Assembly: GCA_015501055.1 (NCBI GenBank)
Contig: JADNYV010000051.1
Span: 62,001-126,000 of the forward strand
Length of the DNA: 64,000 bases
Origin: Mucidula mucida
Lineage: Eukaryota > Basidiomycota > Agaricomycetes > Agaricales > Physalacriaceae
Direction of reading: 5' to 3'
A program made the position numbers and the translations under genes. Below, piece by piece: positions 32,322-43,996 of this stretch. The notes beneath the pieces are model-generated. The model was given only the letters and a program-made list of their open reading frames with translations. It ran no database searches and was not told the origin of the DNA. Position 1 is the first letter of the stretch. Every line of letters begins with the position of its first letter.

Positions 32322-34207
32322 ATGTCGGACGCAAAGAATGGAGGGAGCAACGAGAAGCGAGAGGACATCATGCACGACGGCAACGGTGAGATCGATGTCA
32401 ACGCCCAGTTCGGGGGCTTGGAGGCACGCCAGAAGCTCGAGAAAAACTTTTGCGCAAGTTAGACGCACGCATGAGCGTACTGTTGCTTATCTACATCTTA
32501 AACTACGTGAGTTTCCCGTTAGCAACCTCATGTGCGATGCTCACCGACGTTTCATTCCCAGATCGACCGAAACAATGCGAGGTACGTTGGTCTTCTCTTG
32601 CGATCTTTCCTTGCCTTACTCTATGTTACAGTGCTGCCCGTCTGAAAGGTTTTGAAGAGGATCTCCATCTCCAGGGAGAGCAGTTCGCCACCCTCTTGTC
32701 CATATTGTATGTTGGGTACATCCTTATGCAAGTGCCATCGTACGTGCCCATTCTCATTTACCGGGATTATCGTCTCATATCTAAACATAGCAACATGTTC
32801 CTCAACAAGATCGGCAAACCCTCGGTGTATATTCCCTGCTGTATCCTTATCTGGGGCATGATTTCATGTCTGACCGGTGTCACTAAGAACTTCGTTGGAG
32901 CCCTGCTCACACGGTTCTTCCTGGGTTTCGTCGAAGCCGCCTTCCTTCCCGGATCACTATTCCTTATCTCCAAGGTTTGTCCATGGCTCGTTGTCCCAGG
33001 TTATGCGCTAACGTTCCTGACAGTGGTACAAGCGAGACGAGATAGGTCTTCGTAATGCTATCCTATTCTGCGGAAATATTATCAGTAACGCTTTTGGAAC
33101 GCTGATCGCGTCTGGTATTCTCAGCAGGATGGAAGGAAAGCTCGGACATCCAGCTTGGAGGTACGTGATTTCCCACTCAACGCAAATTATCTAATACGCA
33201 TGGAAAGGTGGCTCTTCTTCATCGAGGGCGGAATCACCATGCTCGTTGCCGTCATCGCCTTTTTCGTGCTGCCGGATTTCCCATCCACAACGCGCTGGCT
33301 CTCCCCGCAGGAGCGTGCGCTCGCTGAGCTCCGTATGACCGAAGACGTCGGCGTGAGCGACGACTCTGCCTCCAAAGAAGAGCAGACCAGTGCTTGGCTC
33401 GGACTCCAGCAGGCGTTTACCGATTGGCGTGTCTGGTGGATGTCGTTGGCTCTTACCGCAGAGGTCGTCGCGTTGTCATTCAACATTTACTTCCCGACTT
33501 TGACGAGCACTCTGGGATACGGCTCGACACAATCTCTTCTACTCTGTGCTCCTCCCTGGGTCTTCGCCGCCATTGTTGCTTTTGCGTTGTCGAGGTAAGA
33601 TTGCTCGCGTATCCGTATCCGGGTAACTCGTCTAACGTGGACTTAGGCACTCTGACAAAGTTAAGGAGCGATTCTGGCATATAGCTGCATCGTATTCTCT
33701 GGGTCTCGTTGGATTCATTATCGCCATTGCTACCATGAATACGGCTGCCCGATACGTCTCTTTGTAGGTTTATCTTCTGGAGACCTCGATTTCTGATCCT
33801 GACCGACGTCGCTAGGTTCTTGATGGCCCAGTCTTACTCCGGCTTCATCGTGTTCTACGCATGGTTAAGCAACTCGTTCCCTCGCCCTGCAGCCAAACGC
33901 GCTGTAGTCCTTGCTCTCACGAACGCGTTATCCAACTCGGAAATATCGCTGGATCGTACGCCCGCTTGTCCTTGAATTCGTGTCGCTTTGCTCACAATTA
34001 TTATAGATACATCTGGCCGAAGACAAATTTGGTCCGACGTACAGGAACTCGTACGCCATCTGTATAGCGACGAGTGGTCTGTCTATCATAATGTGCTTCA
34101 TGTTCCGACAGGAGCTGCAGCGTCAAAACAAGAAACTCCAGGAGGCTGAGGAAGCCCAACTCGGTGAGGGAGAGACAGCGGAGCCTGGCTACAGGTACAT
34201 GCTTTGA
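32322..34207 (+). CDS. MFS permease, Dal5-like anion:cation symporter family
   Basis: Start ATG at 32322 (MSDAKNGGSNEK). Exons give LDARMSVLLLIYILNY|IDRNNA, the family's first-helix signature, then ARLKGFEEDLHL, QFATLLSILYVGYILMQVPS, GALLTRFFLGFVEAAFLPG, WRWLFFIEGGITMLVAVIAF, a central loop, and FNIYFPTLTSTLGYGSTQSL for the second half; about 12 helices and 490 residues. Relatives import allantoate, pantothenate, biotin, nicotinate or other organic anions at the plasma membrane; the substrate is unknown. Two apparent one-base deletions lie near 33930 (TTATCCAA where TTATCCCAA would give SQLGNIAGSY) and 34029 (AATTTGG where AATTTTGG would give NFGPTYRNSY). Both are in short homopolymers flanking an intron. 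The C-terminus ends GYRYML. Confidence 0.8.
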
Positions 34208-34940
34208 ATAATCTCCAGGCACGTCTTCGTAGTTGGGTTTGGTATGAAGTGTATGATATAACGTGTGGCGTAATTCGGTATAATCATGAACGACGTATAG
34301 TTACGAGATTACTAGTAGCACTCAGAATGAAGCTCAGCAGCAATTGAGTATATCTCCACCTAGTTCATGGCGGACGCGATGGTAGTTGTAGGTGGACCGG
34401 AAGGTTACACTAATGCACTTAAATCGCGACAAGCCTCGTCACATATATGTAGGTGGGGAAAACCTGGGGATAGTAGAAATGTCGGCGAAGCCAGAGACGT
34501 GCCGAATCCGCGTGCTTATAAGCGTCGAAGGGAGGCCATACATGCAGGAGGAGGCACATGCAAGAGAGGACGAGAAATGAAACCAAGAATGTAGCGTTTG
34601 TGGCCTTCCTCGCACAGACGACTAGTGATAGGTATATGCGCTTTCATGAATGTAACGATGGTTATCAGTGGAAGAGAAGACACAGCCACACAGTTACTTT
34701 TTCCTTCTTCCGATCATGACACTCGTATCGGTGATGCCTCTATTGAACGACTTCGACCGGTATGCCCATTCGAGGATGTCTGCAGGGGTATGTTTGTATC
34801 CTGATTCGCAGACTTTGATTGACGCTAATGCGTTATTGTCTTGTCAGGATCAGCGCTTAGCGGTGTTGTTCTTGTCCCCACAATAACATCCATATAGGGA
34901 CAAGCGCATCAAGAGCCTTGTCTAGGTTATCCACCACAGC
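34208..34940. other. Intergenic, nothing recognised
   Basis: 3' flank of the permease and 5' flank of the kinase. Short frames only. TATAAAGG at 34941-34948 serves the kinase. Confidence 0.4.
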
Positions 34941-34989
34941 TATAAAGGACCCCGGTCCTCTCATCGTTTTCATTCAAACACTTCCACCA

Positions 34990-36726
34990 ATGTCTCTGAG
35001 AGAACAGAATCCCTCGTCTAGTGCCGCGAGCCTCGACTCGAATGCTGCTACATTTATAACAGCCCCTCGAGCCTTGAGTGCAATCGACGAATCTAGCACT
35101 ACGTTGACCGACGACGATTATGGCGTCGTAGTTGAACGAACGATTGCTGTAGATGAGAACGACGGTCCACTTGCTTTCGAGCACGGTTTTTACTTTTGTT
35201 GGCGAGCCACAATTCGCTGGTCAAGTAACTCCACCAACGCCACCATCTACTGTCCCCAGCACTCCCGATCCAAATCGGTCTACTGTTTCTGCGCCCTTCG
35301 GCCATCGTAATGCCGTCCCACACGGACCTCCCTCCGTCGCTAGCACCCATTCTGCGCCGCAGAGCGGGTACATCGACCTACCATCCACATACTCTCATGT
35401 TGACTTAGACCTCTGCAGACCGCTGTCATCTCTCCAAGCTTCGCAACTTCCTATATCCTCTTCACCTCATGTCTCCCTTATTAAAGGCCTCCCCGACAAT
35501 ATATACTTCAAGACCAAGTGTTATCAATTTAACTATCTGATTGGGGAGGGTAATTTCGCCCGCGTTTTCCATGCGCGAAGGAAGGACGTGTTAACCGGCG
35601 TCACCAAGCTTGTGGCGATCAAGATGATGAACAAGGTGCCGACGGAAAAGGCGGTAAACTGGAGTCTAGGGAACGATTTACCGGGAGAAGAGGTACAGTG
35701 GACGAAGTGCAGGGTGTCAAATAGGGAGCTGGTGATAAGGGAGAAGGAGCTCCTCGGCGTCTTGGGCCATACTACTAGCCTACCTTTTCTCTCATCGCTT
35801 TTTGAGGCGTTCCAGGATAACCATTTCGTTTACTTCGTCGTGGTGGGTTTCTTACACAACGAATTCTAATTGTACGATGCTGATTAGCGCTCTGTAGCCC
35901 CTCTGTCTACAGTCTCTGCACGACTTGATGAACGGATATCGCTCCCGTGGCAGCAAGATACCCGATAACGAACTCAAGCGATATGCCGCCGAGCTGCTTC
36001 TTGGGATCGAGAACCTACACAGCTTGGGGTGGTACCATCACGACATCAAGCCAGATAACATTATGATTTCCGGCTCTGGGCACATTCAATTAGTGGACTT
36101 TGGGTGCGTGCAGAAGGGGTTTAGGGAGGGGCATGGGCTGAGGGAACTGGGGCCGAATGACCTGCTGGGTGCAAGGGCGTGTCAAAGTCCAGAATTGATC
36201 AGACAACGCTACCACCAGCAGAATACGGGAAATCAGCACACCCATTACCTATCGTGCGGAACTGGTCGATGTATGGAACTACGGGCTGGTGCTGTTTGAG
36301 ATGTCTACGTGCCCGACTAGGATAACTTTCCCCGCCGCGGATGACGCGTATACTACGATGGTGCGCTTGATGGCGAAAATGGCGGCGACGTCGAGGGACC
36401 TTTTATTCGATAAGGTTTGTCCCGATTCTCTTGTTTGTTCGCTAGTAGTGGTTAAGCGCTCCTGTGTTTCATAGCTTCTGTGCGAGGACGAAACTCGACG
36501 CGCTAGTGTCCCAGAAATAAAGGATCATCCGTACTTCGCTGGGGTTAATTGGGATTCTGTGACGAAGAAGGAGTGGCCTGTGGAGTATCTTCCACCAATG
36601 TGTCATCCTCCAGATTCTCTGCCGCCCAACCTGCGGGTGGCGAAGGCGGATATGGTTCAGGATGTGTATTACTTGAATCATGGGATCGAGTTTGCGGATC
36701 GGCCATCTGCGTCGTATCTGGCGTGA
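34990..36726 (+). CDS. Serine/threonine protein kinase, variant HHD catalytic loop
   Basis: A TATA box (34941) precedes the ATG at 34990 (MSLREQNPSSSAAS). After a serine/proline-rich N-terminus the kinase domain shows the glycine loop LIGEGNFARVF, the lysine strand VAIKMM, a helix C region, catalytic loop YHHDIKPDNIMI, Mg-binding VDFG, a QSPE variant of APE, then LVDVWNYGLVLFEM and a C-terminal lobe ending in KDHPYFAGVNWDSV, of AGC type. HRD is replaced by HHD; Asp, Lys and Asn of the loop are kept, so activity is plausible. Two frame changes are not explained by introns: near 35187-35200 (five T's where four would keep frame) and near 36222 (CAGAATACGG). An ATG at 35153 would avoid the first. 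Introns lie near 35845 and 36415. Confidence 0.75.
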
Positions 36727-37001
36727 TATGTCGAACTTCGCGAGGATGAAATTCTGGTTCTACTTCTACAACTGTGCTCCTAAAGCAATCGATATTTTTG
36801 GGCCTCGTCGATTTGAGGTAGTCGTTTATCTAGTGTCCACTGTGTCTACGCATCGATTTTAATACCATGTTCTTCCAGTGTAGTGCAAGCACTTCTTAAT
36901 TGAATATGCAGCACTAGTTACAATAGTAGCTCTACAACTAATACAGGGGCCAGCCACGATCGTGATTCATTCATCCACCACCGAAATTATACATCCTTCA
37001 A
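36727..37001. other. Intergenic between converging genes
   Basis: 3' flanks of the kinase and of the second DUF6534 gene. Nothing recognised. Confidence 0.4.
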
Positions 37002-38369
37002 TTACCCAAAGGACACGCCTGCTTTATCGGGTTCATCACCGATACTCCCCTCGTCGTTCGCGAATTCATCATGTGCCTTGACTGTATTGATCTGCACCTG
37101 AACGTCGATTCGATGGTCGGGGTTGAGGGTCTACGAGAATAACAATGAGCATCATACATCGTTGGACTTGGTTGAGTACGCACATTGTCCTGAGTTCTCA
37201 TACCTCGCAAAGCAACACCCAGGGTCGTGCTTCGGCCGTTGCGATCTTGGAGGGAATGGGATTCTGCTTCAGTCGAAGCCAGTGAGCGCATAGACTTGCG
37301 ACTGTTGAGCGTGGCGAGAAGAGAGTTTATATAGACTAGACGAGCGCAATCAACGGTGGACAAAACGCAGAAGCATAGGAGAACGTACATCGACCAATCA
37401 TGAAATAAAAGGCGAAGTAAGCGAGCGTGTTTGGGAGGGTAAGGATCTGTGGATCAGCGTTTAGGACTCTCGAGGCACGTAGTGAACAGGACGAACGTAC
37501 AAAAAGCAAACTCATGCAGGCGCACAAGCTCGTCAAGAGACCGGTGTTGATCGAGAAAAGCATAAGCCTATTGATGATGTTGTTACTCCAAGTAAAACCG
37601 CTCTTCGCGCTCTCGAGGAACACCACGATTGCTATCGTAATAGCAACATCGCCGGCAGCAGCTAGAACGTTGACAGACATGGAAAGCGGCTTGAGGTCAC
37701 CGAGAAGGGTGTACGTCGGTAGATTCGCGCCCATGATGACATATGTAATAGATGTGGCGAGTTCACCGAGAATGAGTACAACGATGGGTATGAGAACCCA
37801 GATGTTTGGACGGACTGAGATAGGATGTTTTAATCGAGAGGCGCGATAGTGGGAATCAACATACACGACCAGATGCGATACGCGAAAAAGCTCTGCACAA
37901 GGAAGCCTGTCAACGCGTTGAATAGTACTTCGACGTACATACTCCTGCGAAACGCCGTCAGAGAATTATAGCACCCCGATTCGTAGATACGCACCATACA
38001 ACATTCTCCAGAACTTGTCGATCACCGAAGTGGCTGATTGTATAGTGGTAAACTGTGGCCCTTATTAGGACTGATCGTTTATAACGAGAAGGAAGGGAGA
38101 CTTACGAGCATGCGTAATGAGGATCTGATGAATCGTGTCGCTGGACCATGTTGTGAAGACTAGAATCTTGATCCACAGCTTGTCTCTACGGTAGTTGTCA
38201 AAGTAGAACCACGTCTGCACACAAGAGATGCCCCATAGCCTAGATGCCAGGTCAGTACTACGTGTCGAGGCTACGTGAAGGACACTCACACGGCAGCTAA
38301 GACCATCCCGATAAAGAGCGCACCGAACGTCCCATCAATGGCAGGACCGCTGGTATCAACTGCAGACAT
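37002..38369 (-). CDS. DUF6534 seven-transmembrane protein
   Basis: Start ATG at 38369: MSAVDTSGPAIDGTFGALFI, the usual family opening with the first helix GALFIGMVLAAV. Later exons read WGISCVQTWFYFDNYRRDKLWIK-type loop, VYHYTISHFGD, FNALTGFLVQSFFAYRIW, IWVLIPIVVLILGELATSI, VNVLAAAGDVAITIAIVVFL, the conserved NNIINRLMLFSINTGLLTSL, then YFAFYFMIGR joined across an intron to VYINSLLATLNSRK, the closing signature. A polar cytosolic tail ends DKAGVSFG. All frames join cleanly, in contrast to the first family member at 5076. Family function is unknown; a plasma or internal membrane location is inferred from seven helices. Confidence 0.88.
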
Positions 38370-39148
38370 AATCCTCTCCACTGCGAACAGAGGTTGGGAG
38401 TTCAAACAAAGCCTCTGTGCAAAGAATCGACGGAGTGATCTTTACTAGCGCAGCTCTTGCAGGCATTTATGTTGGTCTGGCCCACAAATAGTACTTAGGG
38501 GGAGCAACATCAGAAGAAGACATGCGGAGAGTTAGGAGAAGTGGAGGAAATGCAAAAAAGCGACCCCCTGTCTGCAATCCACTTCCCTGCTGGATAACGA
38601 CAACGCTAATAAGTGAATATTGAAGTGCGGGAGAACGCGTGGCGCCATGCGAAAGAGGATATGGGCAAGCGTAACGTTGGACATCGGGCCGTAGCCTCAG
38701 AAGATAAAAGCACGAGCGTAGATCGAGACACAAGACCCGAATAACTCGCACGGCTGAAAGGAAGTGCAGGAACTTTCGGCAACGTAGATGTCTGTCAGGG
38801 TTCGACTGGCTCTGTCCGGTACGGATTTGAACAACGTTTTCTAAATCCGGGGAGGACAGAAGTCCGACTGGACGAAATCCTGTGGAAATAAGATGCTTGG
38901 GATGGGTGATGAGAACACAAACCATATGGGATGAGAGCAAGAAGAAGCCGCGGCACTTGTGCTTGTTGATCATAACGTGACTTTGCGCGAGTCGCGGTCT
39001 GACAAGGAGACGATTAGATCGTGACATTAAGACACTTTTTCGTACCTTGACGGTTGGGAGGACGGCACGTATTCAGTATCTCTTGAGCGTCACGCTCATG
39101 ATAAGACGATTACTCCTTTGGAGTCCTTCTTATGACTGATTTGCCCGA
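38370..39148. other. Intergenic; long minus-strand open frame without signal
   Basis: A 186-codon minus-strand frame (38467-39027) starts with ATG but shows no domain, and lies in the upstream region of the DUF6534 gene. Probably non-coding. Confidence 0.4.
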
Positions 39149-39455
39149 GTACTATGGTGTCTTTCGGTGTGCCTTTGCACAAGGATATGCCGTTTCCCGT
39201 CGATCGCGCCTTAAACGACCTGATATCGACGCGGTTTCTCGCGGAATATATCTCGATATTTGTAGTCTATAGTTGTACCAAAAAACTTGAAGGAAATTGG
39301 CCGCGAACTGAGTGAGATAGGTCGAAAACGAGGCCGGGTTAGTGATTTCGAGGTGAACACCTTACTTGCAAGGGTTACAGTCTACGGGTGGTCTTTGACT
39401 GGTAGAGGCATCAGTAATAGACATATACACACCTATTACTGCAGGTTCCGAGGCA
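39149..39455 (+). repeat. 307-bp inverted repeat, left arm
   Basis: Starts GTACTATGGTGTCTTTCGG and ends CCGAGGCA. Its reverse complement recurs at 39566-39872 with the same length and few mismatches (for example TATATACACACC against CATACAAACACC). The outer border has GTAC, or TA if the repeat begins at TGGTGTC, on both sides, consistent with a target-site duplication. Confidence 0.88.
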
Positions 39456-39565
39456 AAAATAAAAGGGGAACATAATACAAGACTGCATTCAGTACATCTG
39501 GCGGCTTGGTCACGTGTCACGCTTGAACGGTTTATCGTCAATATAAGACGTTCAACTTTGAATAC
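39456..39565. other. 110-bp spacer of the inverted-repeat element
   Basis: Loop between the two arms; AT-rich, includes CACGTG at about 39512. No coding content. Confidence 0.7.
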
Positions 39566-39872
39566 TGCCTCGGAGCTTGCACTAATAGGTGTTTGTATGT
39601 CTGTTACTGATGCCTATACCAGTCAAAGACCACCCGTAGACTGTAACCCTTGCAAGTAAGGTGTTCACCTCGAAATCACTAACCCGGCCTCGTTTTCGAC
39701 CTATCTCACTCAGTTCGCGGCCAATTTCCTTCAAGTTTTTTTCTACAACTATAGACTACATGTATCAAAATCTATTCCGCGAGAGACCGCGTCGATATCA
39801 GGTCGTTTAAGGCGCGATCGACGGGAAACGGCATATCCTTGTGCAAAGGCACACCGAAAGACACCATAGTAC
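39566..39872 (-). repeat. 307-bp inverted repeat, right arm
   Basis: Mirror of the left arm. A transcript across 39149-39872 would fold into a stem of about 300 bp with a 110-base loop. Could be a foldback or MITE-like transposon, or a hairpin RNA locus. Confidence 0.88.
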
Positions 39873-41122
39873 CGTTGAAAACATGCCCTATGATAGATTA
39901 CTCTCCTATCACCTTGAGCCGCAGTGCTGCTCTGTGGTCCCGCGACGTGTCCTCCCCGCCATCGTTGAACTTGCACCTGTAGTAAGAATATTCGAGCTCC
40001 ACCAGGATCACCACGCACTGAATGCGTCGGGCCTTGGCGACAAGAAATTCACATAACGAACCTTTCTTTCGGGGATATGTAGACTTGAAGAGATTACTTC
40101 GCGGATAGATTTGGGTAGATGGCACGACCGAAGGTCGTCTGGCGCACCCGATGATCCAATTAATGCAAAGCAACCGACGGAGATTATGTATACTCAAAGC
40201 ATCGACGAACTTCTTCTCGGATTGATGTGTAGTCAAAGTCGCCAGGACTTAAGCAATACATGTTAGATGAAAGACTGAAAGTGTGAAGAATGTCGACATG
40301 CAGACGTTGTTTTCAACAAGTTGATGTTCGTGGACTTTTCGTCCACAATCTAACTTGATGAACGCCAAGAGCAGATGAAGAGCATCCGATCCAGAGCCGT
40401 AGCGGATCAGAGTCAAGATTCCGCTCGTGGCGGTGCCGGTGGAAATAGCGAAGCGCGTGTCCCGGCCCTGTCCGTCCGTCATCATTGGTCCCATGCAGCG
40501 AAGAAGCCTAGCGACGAGCTTCGGTATTGTATACAGTCTGAGCGACTGAAGCATGGGTGTTGATGATGGTCGCCAAGGCAGACGCCTGCGCTCGACGCTA
40601 GTACGGCTTGTAGTGTCCGCCAGAGGTCCATGGAATTTGAAAAGGTTTTTGTCGCTGAAACACCCTGTACAACCTACTCAAGGCGATCTTCAGGCCATAT
40701 TCAGGCTGGGACGTTAAGCCCGTGTGCCAAATCTGTGCCACCTATAGCTGGTCCATAAGCTTCGCAGTCTAAAGATTTCTCCAACAATTCTGATGATCGA
40801 TTGACGCAGAGAAGTCGCCAACCTTGCATTGTTCAGTTATGTAGGTCAAGTCCCCCCAATCGGAAACCGCAAGGAAACTCGAGCTTAGGTTCTAGGAATA
40901 TATGTCGGGGCGAACCTAAAGAGCGGAAGGCGGAAGCAAATAAGGCGATCATCCTGTATCGGGGCGAGACTCCGTCAATCAACGGTCACGAATCGCCGTC
41001 GGGAGATAATTCATACAGATCCATGCTCTACACTCGCGCGCTACTTAATGATGGTGCATCTTTTCATTCAAGTCCATTGACCCCCTTCTTCTTCTCCGTC
41101 GCCAGCCGCCATTCTTTCAATC
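39873..41122. other. Intergenic; unassigned minus-strand frames
   Basis: Minus-strand frames at 40249-40554 (TRFAISTGTATSGILTLIRY) and 39898-40236 look partly protein-like but could not be joined into a convincing gene. The rest is upstream flank of the deacetylase. Confidence 0.35.
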
Positions 41123-42778
41123 ATGTTCCGTTCTTTACCTCTCCTCTTGATCTTTGCGTCGGTTGCTTTGTCTCATTCTCCCGTTCATCTTCCTGGCCGT
41201 CGCACCTGGTATCATGCTAGAGACCATCCTGTTCAGAAGCTTTTTAAACGTGTACCGACCGATGGTTCAGACTACCCAGAAGTCGGATCCAGCAGTACGC
41301 ATCTTTTTATTTTTGCCAACGATGATAAAAGAACTGACCATGGTACATTCAGCGTGGTCTGCCGCTTACCCCGCATCAACTCCTGATCCCGAACAGATGC
41401 CTCAAGCTTGGAAAGACGCGCTCTCTGCTGCAGTAGCGGCTGGCAAAATTCCCGACATCCCACCCTCCCAGCCTGATGCCGATGGATTCCCCACCTATCC
41501 GGACGGCTTCGACCCGAATGGCCCTATAGTTTGTTCTGCGACGTACAAGTGCAGAAATCCTGCTGATATTTGGGACGCGCCCGACGGATCCATTGGAGTA
41601 GGTTTCGATGATGGTCCCGAAGCGGTATGTTCCACGCTATTTCCCCCATGATTGTTCCCTAAACACCCTCAATAGGGCACACCGAAGCTTTTGCAGTTCC
41701 TCACGGAGCAACAGGAGACCGCCACGCACTTCCTTATTGGTGTCAACATCCTCAATAATCCCCAGGAGTTCCTGGCCATTTTGGAACAAGGCGGTGACCT
41801 GGCCGTGCATACCTGGACCCATCCTTACATGACGACTCAGACCAATGAGCAGGTCGTAGCTCAGGTACGATTTTACTGATAGCACTCGGCGTCTCTAAAT
41901 CACCAACAGTTGGGATGGACCATGGAAATCATTCGCAACTCCTCTGGGGGTCGTATTCCGAAGTTTTGGCGCCCAGCTTATGGCGACTACGACAATCGTG
42001 TCCGAGCAATCGCGACAGAGGTAAGATCATCCCATTGCGAGATACATACGAATGTTCTGAATTCGAGAAGGTCTTCGGAATGGACGTGATCATCTGGAAC
42101 CACGAGTAAGTGAATCGCGTGCATTCGAACTACAGACTGATGGACCAAAATCAGTACTGACGATTGGAGTATGGCAACCAACGGTACTACGATGGAGGCC
42201 ATCAGTACGTCCATGAACGAATGGCTCACAGGTACCAATGACCTTAGGCATGAAATCTTGTTCTAACCTAGTACAGGGCCCAAAAGTCCTGGTCTTATCA
42301 TCCTCGAGCACGAACTTACGGACAACACTGTACAAGCATTCATGGATGCTTTCCCAATCATGAAGTCGAATGGATGGAACACCAAGTCAATGGCACTCCT
42401 CGTTGCGGACAGCGCTTATCAGAATTCCGATGGCACAGGAGACTCTTCCACCGTCACCTCAGCCGGCATTCTGCTTTCGCCGGATGCTAGTGCAGGCTCA
42501 AACGCGTCAAACAACACAGGTTCCATTGATGACACGGACGCCAGCTCAGATTCCGCCTCTGATGATGCAACAGTCCCCACGACAGTTTCTCGAACCAGGT
42601 TTGTCTGTATTGTTGTCCCAGGCATTGATCATTGACGATTGCTATTAGGACATCAACTGGATCGACCTCCACAGGCTCCGCTCAAAACGCCGCTACGACA
42701 ACCAACTCTGCTACAGGTCATGGGCTGAACACTTTGGCATTGACGATTTCCTTGCTCTTCTCTATAATATTAGCATGA
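41123..42778 (+). CDS. Chitin deacetylase (CE4), secreted and GPI-anchored
   Basis: Removes acetyl groups from chitin to make chitosan in the cell wall. The ATG at 41123 begins a signal peptide ([19 protein letters not shown]). Introns at about 41299-41353, 41623-41676, 41864-41910 and later join the frames. NodB-domain motifs are present: GFDDGPEA (motif 1, catalytic base and metal Asp), HTWTHPYM (motif 2, two metal His), [10 protein letters not shown] (motif 3), IIWNHE (motif 4 region), and LIILEHEL (motif 5 His). A serine/threonine-rich stretch ([19 protein letters not shown]) is followed by a hydrophobic tail ([14 protein letters not shown]), the layout of a GPI anchor signal. No frame damage seen. 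Confidence 0.92.
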
Positions 42779-43996
42779 CGTGCCCCACACACTACCACTC
42801 GCTTTGATCTGCATATTTATTGTCTGACTATAGACGCGTAACAACCTACCTAAACTCATGTAGTTCTTTTATTTGCTTTCGCGCACGTTTCCCTTGACAA
42901 GAGGCTTCGGATGAGCTATTTGTTGACTACTAAGGAAGCATGTCGTGCGAGTGATTGTTGGTAGTAAGCTATTGAACCATCAACGGAAACTAACTGTAGG
43001 TAAGACGCCTTGTGCGATTGCTATGAAGTGAAATGAGCTTTGAGGCCAAAGCTTGTATGCATCATAACGAACCGCGGTTATATCTGGAGCGATAGACCCA
43101 GCCATACACGTCCATGCCGCGCTCAACCTGTTCCGTGTCAAATGCCCGGGCCGAGTGGAATATCTATTCATATAATCCTCCATCGGATCAACGACGAATA
43201 AGATAAGATACGACATACCTTAGCGGAGAGAATATCAGCACGGAGACAATGTAACCTTAGGTCCGTCACCCATTGGACGAACTCAAGCCAAAACTGTGAT
43301 GACGATTCGACCAGCGGCGCTTGTTTGACAAAGGCATTGAGCCTCATAGCGGAGGTTTGACTGCTAAAGAAACCCAAATTATCAGCCTCCTGTCATCGTC
43401 TGCTAGAAAGGCAGCGGTGCGCGCACCTTTGTTTGAACGACCAAACCGAGCACGTCTAAAGAATCGGTGGGGAAGCAAGTAGGGAAAAGCCTCAGACTTC
43501 CTTTATACATGGCTAAGTCTGCTGGAGCGTCGCGACCAATATGGAATGACCCGATGGCAGATCGGAATGTGCGGCTGACCAGAACATGCTCGTGACTAAA
43601 GTTCAAGGAGGAGTCGGGTAGTGTTATCGATTCAAGTTACGAGTGAACGAGTTGAGAAGGAATCATGTACCAGTCCGCATTCATATGTGAATCCAGGTAT
43701 TATACGAATGGAACTTGAAGTAGCCTCCTAACGATAATTGGTGTTGAATACGCTAAATGAGCCGATCTGGCGACTAGCGCTTTCGTGAGTAGGAACTACA
43801 CATTGAAGGGAACAGATGATTGCCGTTGCGTACACAATTTCTTGATGGAGAAGGCGAATTGATTCATGTCAGAGTGTTTAATTACATACTGTTCTACCTG
43901 AAAATTACCTGAAAACACGCGTAAGTGAGGTCTTTCGTAAGAATAGTGAAGAACGAGCCTTAAGTCTTTTACTACTTCGCACTTCTTGCCGTATGG
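42779..43996. other. Unassigned region, possible minus-strand gene
   Basis: Minus-strand frames at 43606-43403 (SAIGSFHIGRDAPADLAMYK), 43377-43168 (QFWLEFVQWVTDLRLHCLRA) and 43150-42980 could be exons of one gene, since each is flanked by plausible splice sites, but the phases did not join and no family was recognised. Confidence 0.3.

Noticed and set aside
30931..36726. EthD, permease and kinase as a secondary-metabolism gene cluster
   Set aside because: No synthase, P450 or terpene cyclase is nearby; co-location of three unrelated genes is not enough.
38467..39027. 186-codon minus-strand open frame with an ATG
   Set aside because: No domain, no intron, composition like spacer; sits upstream of the DUF6534 gene.
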